DNA of 64,000 bases. Origin: Oscillospiraceae bacterium (GTDB taxonomy: Bacteria > Bacillota > Clostridia > Oscillospirales > Ruminococcaceae). The position numbers and the translations under genes are program-made. Positions 1-9,196 of this stretch are shown here, in pieces. The DNA lies in the NCBI GenBank assembly GCA_017521325.1, contig JAFXCV010000036.1, positions 1 to 64,000 of the forward strand, read 5' to 3'. The notes beneath the pieces were generated by a model. The model was given only the letters and a program-made list of their open reading frames with translations, did not search any database and was not told where the DNA came from. How positions within the stretch are numbered: position 1 is the first letter of the stretch; every line of letters begins with the position of its first letter.

Positions 1-560
1 TATAGGATATATCATCCGATAATTATTCGGAACCATTTTCGAATAGCCATACTGACTTGCGAGGATTGTTGTTTCTACATACAGAGTTTTAAGTTTTTCA
101 AGTGCGCATTTTTTAATCTTTTGTATGTTACGCACACCTGTGCCAAGCACTTCAGCGATTTCGGAAGTGTCCATTCCGTTGCAGAAGAACATTCTGATGA
201 CTTCCTGCTGTCGCTCGGTAAGTTCCCGATAACAGCTTTGAAGTACAGGATCGTCAAACAGATCATCAAATCCGTTTGAGAACTTTTCTTCAGCACGAAG
301 CTGAAATGGTTCGGGTTCATAATATTTCTTCTTGGTCGCAACTTCCTTTTCTTCCGGATCAATAAGTGCCTTGCGTTTTTCATAATACCGTCTGTCAGAA
401 TTAAGATGTTCTCGTTCTACCTCTTTCCATTCATCAGATGAATAGAAAGAAACGAGTTCATCATATTCTTCGGCGGTATGTTCTTCTTTGAACAACTCCA
501 ATGGCGTAGGCAAATCAAGAACGCTTTTGTTATCCTGCTTGTGATAATCACAAACTCTCA
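1..560 (-). CDS. Sigma-70 region 4-like helix-turn-helix protein (3' end cut by window edge)
   Basis: Reading the minus strand from ATG at 560 gives at least 186 codons with no stop before the window edge. The N-terminal half is acidic and lacks recognisable domains. Around residues 108-150 it contains LTERQQEVIRMFF, then DTSEIAEVLGTGVRNIQKIKKCALEKL, the pattern of a sigma-70 region 4 helix-turn-helix that reads -35 DNA. No region 2 is seen, so it may be a phage/ICE-type regulator rather than a full sigma factor. An AAAGG ribosome site lies 9 nt before 560; two in-frame ATGs just upstream overlap that site and are less likely starts. It diverges from the defence operon and has its own consensus promoter. 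Inference: regulator carried by the island. The true C-terminus is outside the window. Confidence 0.72.
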
Positions 561-656
561 TGCACATCATCCTTTCACAATTGGCGGTTGTGGTTTCCTA
601 TGTAATTGATGTGCATTCTTGATTTGTTGACCTGCTCTGTATGTTGGTCTACCTTA

Positions 657-685
657 ATTATAGAACATTCGTTTCGTTTTGTCAA
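657..685 (-). promoter_or_regulatory. Sigma-A promoter for the sigma-like gene
   Basis: On the minus strand TTGACA (680-685) and TATAAT (657-662) are separated by exactly 17 nt, a full consensus match. It points to the region-4 protein starting at 560, leaving a leader of roughly 90 nt. Confidence 0.8.
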
Positions 686-780
686 GTCTGTTTTTTGTAT
701 GATTGAAACAGCAGTGTCTTAAACTGTGAGAGCACCTTTCTATTTACAGCTTGTTTTCGTAAATAATAAAAGATCAATAA

Positions 781-809
781 TTGACAATATTAACGCAATG
801 TGATATAAT
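781..809 (+). promoter_or_regulatory. Consensus sigma-A promoter of the defence operon
   Basis: TTGACA (781-786), 17-nt spacer, TATAAT (804-809), with TG directly before the A of an extended -10 (TGATATAAT). The operon's first ATG is at 845 behind GAGGTG at 835-840. A perfect match to consensus implies strong expression unless repressed, and the flanking inverted repeat is a candidate site for that. Confidence 0.88.
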
Positions 810-832
810 TAATCTGATAAAGTGTGCGTTAA
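790..832. promoter_or_regulatory. Inverted repeat flanking the -10 of the defence promoter (candidate operator)
   Basis: TTAACGCA at 790-797 and its exact reverse complement TGCGTTAA at 825-832 are separated by 27 nt and bracket the -10 box and probable start of transcription. The arms are one to three helical turns apart, a geometry compatible with a dimeric repressor or controller protein. The binding protein is not identified; the divergent region-4 protein is one candidate. Confidence 0.5.
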
Positions 833-844
833 ACGAGGTGAACC

Positions 845-3832
845 ATGAATAAACTTGATGCTTTGCAAAAACTTGTACAGCGTTTTGCCGATAATATAAA
901 AGAATATAAAAAAGATAGTTACAATGAGCATTCCTGCCGTGATGAGTTTATAAATCCTTTTCTGGAGATTCTCGGCTGGGATGTTACCAACAGCAAAGGA
1001 TTAGCTCCGCAGTATAGGGAGGTAATCGCTGAGTATCACGCAAGTTCAAGTGATCGTCCTGACTACTCTCTTACACTGAGAGGTGTATCCAAGTTCTTTG
1101 TTGAGGCTAAGAAGCCTCATGTTGACATCAGCAAAGATCCTTCTCCTGCTGTTCAGGCAAGAAAGTATGGTTGGAATGCAAAGCATAAGATATCTATTCT
1201 CACAAACTTTGAGTATTTCATTATTTATGATACTACTACGGTTCCAAACGATAATGATAAAAGCTCTGTTTCACGTTACCGCATTTATAAGTACACTGAA
1301 TATGTAGAGAAGCTCGATGAAATCACCAAACTTGTATCGAGAGACTCAGTTTACAGCGGTGAGTTCGATAAGTATTTTAGTGAGACATTTGCGGGTGCAG
1401 GAAGTCAAAAGCAGCAGGTAGATGTCATTTTCTTAAAGCAGATTAATAATTGGCGTATTGCATTAAGTAACGAATTGTACGCCAAAGGCGGACGCTATAC
1501 CTCTCTTGATGTTTTGAATGATGTTGTTCAGGAATTCATCAACCAGATCGTATTTATCAGAATATGCGAAGACAAGAACCTTCCTCTCTACCACAAACTG
1601 AAAGACACTATTACAGATCCTGCTACGCTTCATAAAGAGTTAGAAGCTCTTTTCCGTGATGCAGATAAAAGATATAACTCAGGTATGTTCTCTGGGGATT
1701 ATATCATTTTTGACCTTAACAACAGTGTTATCGCAGACATGATAAAAGGACTGTACTATCCTCAAAGTCCGTATCTGTTTAATATCATAGAGCCCAATAT
1801 GCTCGGTAAGATATATGAAATGTTCCTTACAGAGCAACTTACTATACTTGATAATGGCAAAATTGGACTGGCTCAGAAAAAAGATTGTCTTAATCGTTCT
1901 GTTGTTACTACTCCTACCGAAATTGTGAAGTATATGGTAGAGAAAACACTTTCTCGCCTTTGTGATAAAAAAACACCTGACGAGATTTGTGAGCTTAACA
2001 TAGCTGACATTGCTTGTGGTTCAGGTGTATTCTTGGAAGAAGTATTCCAGTATTTACAGTCATATTGCATAGAGTGGTATCTTGAAAACGATAAATCACA
2101 TTTGATTGAGATAGATAACGGAGGATATAAACTTCCTCTTGAAGAAAAGAAGAAACTACTATGTTCCTGCATTTATGGTGTGGATATTGATATTCACGCC
2201 GTTGAGGTCGCTAAGTTCTCATTACTTATAAAGTTGATAGAGAATGAAACTGCACCCTCAGTAAAGGCTGTAACTCCTATATTGCCTGATCTTAGCACAA
2301 ATATACTTCACGGTAATTCATTGGTAAGTGATACGGAACTGAAAGGTATTAAATGTACTGATGAACAGCTTGTTGAGATCGTTCCTCTTAATTGGGATGA
2401 ACTTCATATAAACAGCTTCGATGCGATCGTGGGTAATCCGCCTTATGTAACCACTGAGGATATTCATTCTCTTATTCCTGCACCCGAATTTGATATTTAC
2501 AAGAAGAAATATCAAACTGCCCATAAGCAATTTGATAAATACTTCATCTTCATTGAAAGAGCTTTGCAGAAAATCAAAAAAAGTGGCTATGTATGTTATA
2601 TAGTTCCTAACAAGTTTTTCAAGATAGGTGCAGGCGCTAAACTCCGTGATTATATTGCTAAAGCGAAATACCTCGTCAGCTTGGACGATTTTGGTGCAGC
2701 ACAGTTATTTGAAGATAAGACTATATACAGCTCCATTATCCTTATGCAGAAAAAAGCACAAGAAACCTTCAAATACACAAATGTTGATTCTGCTAATAAT
2801 TTGTGGCTTGGCAAGCCAACAGACAGCATAGAGATGAACAGCTCATTGCTTAACGAACTGCCATGGAAGCTCACATCAGACTTTGAGCTTTTAGAGATAC
2901 TCAAAAAGATTGAACCTGTATCTGCTCCGCTTAATCGTTTTGCAGAGATATTTAATGGTATCCAAACAAGTGCTGAAAGACCACAGCCTATTTATTGGTT
3001 TGCAGGCGAAGAAATAATCAGTGAAGATGATGATTCAATAACGGTTAAAAAAGAAGAAAAGGTTTACTCTATCGAGAAGAAAATACTCAAACCGTATTTC
3101 AAGCCTACTAAAAAAGCTGAAAAGGGACTTACAACGTATAACCGTTTATCAACAGATAAAAAGATCATCTTCCCTTATGACAGCGAAGGTCACCTGATTC
3201 CTATTGAAACAATGAAGACTGATTACCCTGGAACATACACATATCTTTTGGATTACTATGATAGATTAGTGCCAAAATGTGTATCAAAAGAAGGAATAAG
3301 AGATGTTCCTAATGCCACGGCTGATACGTGGCATCAATATGGCAGAACACAGGCATTAACAGCATTTATTGATACTCCTAAGCTCATTGTCAAAGTTATG
3401 GCAAAAGATAATCCTATGTATGCTATGGATAATGCTGATATGCTTATCGCATCTGGAGGAACAGCAGGATACTGTGCTATTGCTAAGAAAGCTGATAGCT
3501 GTTATGATCTTGAATATATACAGGCTTGGCTTGCAAATTCCTACACCGAGAAGATTTTCAATATCGTCGGCAGTGATTTTGAAGGCGGCTTCATTTCAAG
3601 AGGTACATTCGTATTATCATCGCTTCCGTTTGTAATGCTGAACTTCGATGATCCAAAACAAAAAGCATTATATGACCGTGTAGTTGAAGCTTCTCGTGAA
3701 GTGTATTCTATCAACGACAAACTTGGTAGCAAGCCATCAAAGCAAGTTGAAACTACTCTTATACGCAAGAAAACCGCTCTGATCAAGGAGATAGATGAAC
3801 TTATTTCTCGTGTCTATAGATTAGAGTTTTAA
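845..3832 (+). CDS. Eco57I-like Type IIG restriction enzyme/adenine methyltransferase
   Basis: 995 aa. Residues 1-130 resemble a PD-(D/E)XK restriction nuclease domain, with D73 in RPDYSL and E87-A88-K89 as the likely catalytic set. The central part is a class I SAM-dependent N6-adenine methylase: a motif X-like TPTEIVKYMV stretch, motif I as DIACGSG at 388-394, and catalytic NPPY at 531-534. The C-terminal ~350 residues, with the phrase ASGGTAGYCAI, look like a TaqI-type target recognition domain. Length and layout match the Eco57I class of single-chain restriction-modification enzymes, where a ~1000-aa nuclease/methylase is accompanied by a ~540-aa separate methylase. The next gene has that size and fold. 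First gene of a five-gene operon. Target sequence cannot be told from the protein. Confidence 0.9.
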   Translation: MNKLDALQKLVQRFADNIKEYKKDSYNEHSCRDEFINPFLEILGWDVTNSKGLAPQYREVIAEYHASSSDRPDYSLTLRGVSKFFVEAKKPHVDISKDPSPAVQARKYGWNAKHKISILTNFEYFIIYDTTTVPNDNDKSSVSRYRIYKYTEYVEKLDEITKLVSRDSVYSGEFDKYFSETFAGAGSQKQQVDVIFLKQINNWRIALSNELYAKGGRYTSLDVLNDVVQEFINQIVFIRICEDKNLPLYHKLKDTITDPATLHKELEALFRDADKRYNSGMFSGDYIIFDLNNSVIADMIKGLYYPQSPYLFNIIEPNMLGKIYEMFLTEQLTILDNGKIGLAQKKDCLNRSVVTTPTEIVKYMVEKTLSRLCDKKTPDEICELNIADIACGSGVFLEEVFQYLQSYCIEWYLENDKSHLIEIDNGGYKLPLEEKKKLLCSCIYGVDIDIHAVEVAKFSLLIKLIENETAPSVKAVTPILPDLSTNILHGNSLVSDTELKGIKCTDEQLVEIVPLNWDELHINSFDAIVGNPPYVTTEDIHSLIPAPEFDIYKKKYQTAHKQFDKYFIFIERALQKIKKSGYVCYIVPNKFFKIGAGAKLRDYIAKAKYLVSLDDFGAAQLFEDKTIYSSIILMQKKAQETFKYTNVDSANNLWLGKPTDSIEMNSSLLNELPWKLTSDFELLEILKKIEPVSAPLNRFAEIFNGIQTSAERPQPIYWFAGEEIISEDDDSITVKKEEKVYSIEKKILKPYFKPTKKAEKGLTTYNRLSTDKKIIFPYDSEGHLIPIETMKTDYPGTYTYLLDYYDRLVPKCVSKEGIRDVPNATADTWHQYGRTQALTAFIDTPKLIVKVMAKDNPMYAMDNADMLIASGGTAGYCAIAKKADSCYDLEYIQAWLANSYTEKIFNIVGSDFEGGFISRGTFVLSSLPFVMLNFDDPKQKALYDRVVEASREVYSINDKLGSKPSKQVETTLIRKKTALIKEIDELISRVYRLEF

Positions 3833-3846
3833 AGAAGGTAATTATT

Positions 3847-5472
3847 ATGAGACTCAAAAAGGATAGTTCCGAACAGAAATTAAGAGGAGCATACTATACA
3901 CCATTGCAGCTTGCCAATGCAATGGTGAGCCTTGTTGCGTCCAAAAACATCACTAATGTCTTAGAGCCAAGCTGCGGAGACGGTGTATTCCTTGATAGCC
4001 TTGCATCATTGAACCTCATAAATGATATTCCGAACATTACTGCTGTTGAAATAGAACCTGACGAGGCAGAAAAAGTCAGCAACACTTATAAAAACAATGC
4101 AAATGTTCATGTTCTTAATGAGGATTTCTTGGACTTTTATCAGCAAGTATATGGAAAGGAGACCTATGATCTGATTCTGGGCAATCCGCCCTACATTCGC
4201 TACCAGTATCTCACCGAGGAACAGCGCGAAATACAGTCCAGCATACTTACCTCTCACGGAATGAAGTCCAATAAGCTGATAAATGCGTGGGTAGCCTTCC
4301 TTGTGGCTTGTGTTCAATTGCTCTCTGAGAACGGAAAAATAGCGTTTGTTATTCCTGCGGAGATACTTCAAGTAGCATATGCCGAAGATTTACGTCTTTT
4401 TCTCTCCAATCAGCTCTCAAAAATCACACTGCTGACATTTGAACAGCTCGTTTTTCCTGATATAGAACAAGAAATCCTTGTTTTCATAGGAGAAAAAGGT
4501 AAAGAAGAAAAAGGTATCAGAATCATAGAACTAAATAACCTTGAAGGCTTCAAAAAACTTGACCTTAACTCTAACGGCTTTCAAAAGCTAAATCACGTCA
4601 AGGAAAAGTGGACAAAGTATTTTGTGTCAGCAGAAGAAATAAAAGTAATCCAGTCTATTCGTGATGATAAGCGATTTACTAAATTCTCTGATTTGGCTCT
4701 TATTAATGTGGGCATTACCACAGGAAACAATACTTATTTTTCTATTGATAAAGCAACAAATGAGAGATATGACCTATCTTCTGTAGCGCTTCCGCTTATT
4801 GGAAGAAGCTCTCACGCACATGGCATCTATTTTACAGATATTGATTGGCAGGAGAACATACAGGACAATAAAAGAGCAATGCTCATAAGTTTCCCTGATA
4901 CACCGTATGAAGCATATCCTGCAAAACATAAAGAATACATCGAACTTGGAGAGAAAAACGGAGAAAATAAGGGCTACAAGTGTTCTATCCGTGATAGATG
5001 GTACATCGTTCCGTCGGTATGGAGTCCCGATGCTTTCTTCCTCAGAAGAAATAACCTCTATCCTAAGTTTGTGCTGAACCGATGCAATGCAGTATCAACA
5101 GATACAATGCATCGTATTAAGTTCAATGAAGGAGTAAATGCTGAAAATATTCTTCTGTCATATTATAACAGCATATCCTTTGCTTTTACAGAAATATGCG
5201 GCAGAAGTTATGGCGGTGGAGTGCTTGAAATTCTCCCAGGAGAAGTCGGGAATATAATGCTGCCTATCATTACGGATATTGATGAAGCCTTAAATAACGA
5301 GCTTTTAGAGAAGATAGATTATATCGTTCGTAATGATGAAGATATTGAGAAGGCTCTTGAACTTGTGGATCAGAAACTACTTGTTGAGATTTTGGGTGTT
5401 GATAAGAATATCTGCACTTCCTGCCGTCAGATTTGGAAGAAGATGCAGAAGCGGAGATTAGGAAGGGGATAA
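3847..5472 (+). CDS. N6-adenine DNA methyltransferase (Eco57I-type partner methylase)
   Basis: 541 aa. Motif X-like GAYYTP at 14-19, SAM-binding motif I EPSCGDG at 40-46, an acidic VEIEPDE motif II region at 67-73, and catalytic NPPY at 113-116 show an amino-methylase of the gamma type. The C-terminal half contains an RSSHAHGIYF region and GRSYGGGVLEI, probably target recognition. It begins 14 nt after the upstream gene behind GAAGG. In Eco57I-like systems a separate methylase of about this length protects the second strand, and that is the inferred role here. It could alternatively mark DNA for the nuclease/HerA genes that follow. Confidence 0.88.
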   Translation: MRLKKDSSEQKLRGAYYTPLQLANAMVSLVASKNITNVLEPSCGDGVFLDSLASLNLINDIPNITAVEIEPDEAEKVSNTYKNNANVHVLNEDFLDFYQQVYGKETYDLILGNPPYIRYQYLTEEQREIQSSILTSHGMKSNKLINAWVAFLVACVQLLSENGKIAFVIPAEILQVAYAEDLRLFLSNQLSKITLLTFEQLVFPDIEQEILVFIGEKGKEEKGIRIIELNNLEGFKKLDLNSNGFQKLNHVKEKWTKYFVSAEEIKVIQSIRDDKRFTKFSDLALINVGITTGNNTYFSIDKATNERYDLSSVALPLIGRSSHAHGIYFTDIDWQENIQDNKRAMLISFPDTPYEAYPAKHKEYIELGEKNGENKGYKCSIRDRWYIVPSVWSPDAFFLRRNNLYPKFVLNRCNAVSTDTMHRIKFNEGVNAENILLSYYNSISFAFTEICGRSYGGGVLEILPGEVGNIMLPIITDIDEALNNELLEKIDYIVRNDEDIEKALELVDQKLLVEILGVDKNICTSCRQIWKKMQKRRLGRG

Positions 5473-5473
5473 G

Positions 5474-6667
5474 ATGGCTAATAACGGGAGAAGTGCTGAA
5501 AAAACAATAAAAGGCTACTATTATCAGTTTGATTATTCCATTATAAAGGTTCTGGAATTAAATAATGATAGTGATACAATTTGTATTGAGGGTATTGAAG
5601 ATGTAGATATTACTGATGAAAGCAATGTTGCTTTTCACCAGTGTAAATGCTATGAGAGTTCAGATTATGTACACTCAAAAATCACGCCAGCTATACGTCA
5701 AATGATACGTCATTATGCAAGTAATAAATCAAAAGGATATTATTATCATCTGTACGGTACATTCCAGTCTGGCCAAAAAAAATTCACCGGTGTTTCGCTT
5801 TCTTTCATAAAAAACAATGTTTGTACCTATACAGAAAAGAAAGTTCATCATGTGCTACATGATGAACTTTCATTAAATGATAATGATCTAAACGATTTTA
5901 TTGCTCACTTAACAATTGACGTGAACGCTGAAAGTTATCTTGAACAAGAAAAAAAGGTAATTGATACAATATGTTCTGTTCTTGGATGTAATATTCAAGA
6001 GGCAAATCTATATTATTGTAATGCATTATACCAGATCAAGCAGTTGGCAACTCAAAATAACGAAAGCGATAGAACAATAAGCAAAGCCGAATTCATAAAT
6101 GCCATAAAGACTGTTGATGCTCAATTTGAAATGTGGCTACTGCATAAGAATGGTGTGGATAAATTCGCCAAGGCTATAAAGAAAAAGTATTTTAGTGACT
6201 ATAATATCTCACCATATAGCCGATTCTTTATCATTGAAGTAGATAATAAGATATCTATTACTGAGCTAAAAACAGCAATACTGCATATTGCAAAGAAATA
6301 CAGCAAGATACGCAAACGTGACACTCCGAAATTCAGCCCATTCTTTTGCTTTTGTGGAATTAATGATGCTAACTTAATTGAATTAAAAAAGCAGCTTTCA
6401 AGAGATAGAGTTGTTTTTACAGATGGGTACAACTTTAGAGGTGCAGAATTTGACGCTCCTTCCATCGTAAAAAAACCTAGTAATGAACATCCAATTATGT
6501 TAAGGATTGTTGATAATGTAGACTTTTTGGAGAGTGTCTATGAATTATGTGAATCTACTATCGAGATTTACCAATTCTACAGAACGATAAGTTTGTATGA
6601 AAACTCAGACCATAAGCATGTCAAAATACCATTTGAAAAAATAAATGATATTGTTCAGATGATATAA
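5474..6667 (+). CDS. DUF4297/Cap4-like dsDNA endonuclease domain protein
   Basis: 397 aa. The N-terminus has the GYYYQFDYSI start and the E39...EDVD(43-45)...HQCK(55-58) arrangement of the DUF4297/Cap4 branch of the PD-(D/E)XK nucleases: acidic residues followed by QxK. The remaining ~300 residues are helical, without a motif I recognise. It begins 1 nt after the methylase stop, using GGAAGGGG inside that gene as ribosome site, so the two are probably translationally coupled. DUF4297 nucleases paired with HerA ATPases are known anti-phage modules, and a HerA gene follows 15 nt downstream. Family assignment rests on the short motif and on context. Confidence 0.7.
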   Translation: MANNGRSAEKTIKGYYYQFDYSIIKVLELNNDSDTICIEGIEDVDITDESNVAFHQCKCYESSDYVHSKITPAIRQMIRHYASNKSKGYYYHLYGTFQSGQKKFTGVSLSFIKNNVCTYTEKKVHHVLHDELSLNDNDLNDFIAHLTIDVNAESYLEQEKKVIDTICSVLGCNIQEANLYYCNALYQIKQLATQNNESDRTISKAEFINAIKTVDAQFEMWLLHKNGVDKFAKAIKKKYFSDYNISPYSRFFIIEVDNKISITELKTAILHIAKKYSKIRKRDTPKFSPFFCFCGINDANLIELKKQLSRDRVVFTDGYNFRGAEFDAPSIVKKPSNEHPIMLRIVDNVDFLESVYELCESTIEIYQFYRTISLYENSDHKHVKIPFEKINDIVQMI

Positions 6668-6682
6668 TTATAGGAGGATATC

Positions 6683-8421
6683 ATGGCTGTTGAAAGAGAA
6701 AAAATGAATGCAGAAGTAATTTCTGTTTTACCACATAAAGTTAAAATCGTGGTGGATAAATTAGAGGATTTTCAGTTACCTACTGAAAAGTTAAAGGTCG
6801 GTTCATATGTGAGAATATCTGACAGTGAAGATGCTGTTATGCTGGCAATTATTGAAAACTATTCAATTGAGATGGTTGACAATAAAGAAAACGAATCTGA
6901 GCGGAGATACATTTTAGAAGCAACTCCATTAGGAATAGTAAGAAATGGCATATTTGAACGAGGGGGAGACACTATAGCAATTCCTCCTAAAGATGTTAAA
7001 CCTGCTACAATAGAAGACATTAATGCTATTTACTCACAATCCATAGCAGAACAAGAGCAGTTTATATTTTCGCATCTTTCTTCAAATCCTGATATTTCCG
7101 TACCAGTCAACGGAAACAGATTCTTCAATAAACATATAGCTATAGTTGGCTCAACTGGCTCCGGAAAGTCGCATACAGTTGCTAAAATAATACAATCAGC
7201 AACGGAAATTAAAGAAGGTACATATGATGGGCTGAACAATTCGCACATTATAATATTTGACATTCATTCAGAGTATAAAACAGCTTTTCCAGATGCAAAT
7301 TATCTTGATGTAGCAGATATTGTATTGCCCTATTGGTTATTGATAGTGAAGAATTACAAGAACTATTTCTTGATACAGAATCCAACGATCACAATCAGAG
7401 AAATGTTTTCAAAGAGGCAATAATTGAAAACAAAAAGTATCATTGTACTGGTTCTTACTGCGAAAGAATTGGTTATGATACCCCTATATACTTTGATATC
7501 AATGAAGTTCTGTGTTATATCAAAAATAGAAATAACGAAAAAAAAGATAAATCCAATAACATTCCTTTTAAAACAAAAGATGGAACGGAATACATTTTCG
7601 CAGATAATACTAAATCAAATTTGTTTTTTGATGAAGTGGAATACAGCGGAACTTCTGGATCAGGAACAAATAACGGTAGTTTCGGTAATTTTATAAATCG
7701 TTTGGAGAATAAGCTAAATGATAGACGATTATCGTTTATGTTTCCACAGAATAATATTCCGAATTCTCATGAAGTTACTTTATCTCAGTTCCTCGGTTAT
7801 GGAGAAAATAACTCAAATGTTACTATTATTGATTTAAGCGGAGTTCCATTTGAGGTATTAAGTATAACTGTATCTTTGATTTCAAGGCTGTTATTTGAAT
7901 TTGGATATTATTATACAAGGCTTCGCCACTCGAATGATCCACAAGAGAAAACAAACAATAACACGCCTTTTCTGCTGGTATACGAAGAAGCACATAAATA
8001 TGTTCCTAATAGTGATTTGGCAAAGTATAGAGCTTCAAAGGAATCAATTGAAAGAATTGCAAAAGAAGGTCGAAAATATGGAATAACTCTGATGCTTGCA
8101 AGTCAGCGTCCATCAGAGATTTCTGAGACAATTTTCTCTCAGTGTAATAACTTCATAACAATGAGATTAACAAATCCTAATGATCAGAATTATGTAAAAA
8201 GGCTACTTCCTGATACTATGGGACAACTTATAGATAAAATGCCTACTCTTAAATCTGGTGAATGTCTACTTATTGGCGATGCAGTTGTCGTGCCTTCAAT
8301 TGTTAAAATAGGAGAATGCAATCCCAAACCTTCATCCAATGATATTCCGTATTTAGAATTGTGGAAAAAGGAGTGGCTTGATCTTGATATTCAGGCAATA
8401 GTTGATAATTGGAGACAATAG
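6683..8421 (+). pseudogene. herA: HerA-type hexameric ATPase, split by a one-base deletion
   Basis: Two overlapping open frames (6683-7423 and about 7333-8421) together encode one ~579-aa HerA/DUF87 ATPase. First part: HAS-barrel-like residues 1-110, Walker A GSTGSGKS at 156-163, then FDIHSEY. Second part: Walker B LLVYEEAH, the AKEGRKYG region expected to carry the arginine finger, and ASQRPSEIS. The frame breaks after LPYW near 7331-7345; the other frame resumes with DSEELQELFLD, so HerA's usual YWLxxSEEL-like motif is recovered by adding one base. No slippery heptamer is visible. HerA rings normally drive or gate the partner nuclease, so if the deletion is real the module is likely inactive or makes two partial chains. 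A sequencing error is possible. Confidence 0.82.
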
Positions 8422-8437
8422 TAAAGGAGGTATTGAT

Positions 8438-9196
8438 TTGGATATTGAAAGAAAAAAACAAATTAAGTTTCTTCTGTTAAGATGTAAATCCTTAAAGGAA
8501 AACATGGTCAGGACACTTAATGATAGCTCCACAAATGAAGCAGGAAGATACTCGCCATTTAAAGCATACGCTGAGGAACATAGCGTTTTAGCTTGTGAAG
8601 TATGTAAAACTTTGGATTTAGACTTAAACACTGTAAGGATTCCATTTTATGATACAAGCAAAATGAAAGGTTGGGCAGATACTGTTTGGCCTCATCAAAA
8701 GCAAATAATTGATAGTTTGGTTGTATACACAGATACGTTGATTGCTCTTTTGGAAAAAGAAATCGATTTTATAGATGATGAGTATACCAATTTGGAAAAC
8801 TTCATAAAAAATAGATTGCGAAATACAATCTTTACGCCACCTGATAAAGAGAAAGAAGTACAAAACGCTATTGAAACTCTATTTGTCGGTAAAGGTTGGA
8901 ATAAAGGCATAGATTATGATAGAGAAACTGGTAAATTTACGTTTTCAGGCAAAGAGTATATTCCTGATTTTATAGTACCCAAACTAAATTTATGTATCGA
9001 AGTGAAGCTATTGAAAGAAGGAAGAAAATCAAAAATAATTGAAGAAATAAATGCCGATATAACAGCTTATGATAAAGAATATAAGCGTCAGCTATTCGTT
9101 GTATATGATCTTGGTGTAATACGAGATGAAATCGAATTCAAGCGAGATATAGAAAATGCTAAAGACGATATTAAAGTGGTAATAGTAAAACATTGA
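8438..9196 (+). CDS. PD-(D/E)XK nuclease, DpnII/MboI-like core
   Basis: 252 aa from TTG at 8438, chosen because AAGGAGGT (8424-8431) sits 6 nt upstream; an earlier in-frame TTG at 8402 lies inside herA with no ribosome site. The N-terminal ~130 residues are helical. The C-terminal half has YIPDFIVP (D177), CIEVK (E188, K190) and then EEINADITAYDKEYKRQLFVVYD, the order of a PD-(D/E)XK active site followed by a helix and strand as in DpnII/MboI-like restriction nucleases. It is the last gene of the operon, 16 nt after herA. Inferred role: a second effector nuclease, possibly substrate-gated by the HerA complex or by the methylases. It is not part of the usual two-gene DUF4297-HerA pair. Confidence 0.75.
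   Translation: MDIERKKQIKFLLLRCKSLKENMVRTLNDSSTNEAGRYSPFKAYAEEHSVLACEVCKTLDLDLNTVRIPFYDTSKMKGWADTVWPHQKQIIDSLVVYTDTLIALLEKEIDFIDDEYTNLENFIKNRLRNTIFTPPDKEKEVQNAIETLFVGKGWNKGIDYDRETGKFTFSGKEYIPDFIVPKLNLCIEVKLLKEGRKSKIIEEINADITAYDKEYKRQLFVVYDLGVIRDEIEFKRDIENAKDDIKVVIVKH

Noticed and set aside
7325..7423. Programmed -1 frameshift in herA
   Set aside because: No X-XXY-YYZ heptamer or nearby stem-loop at the junction; a simple one-base loss explains both frames.
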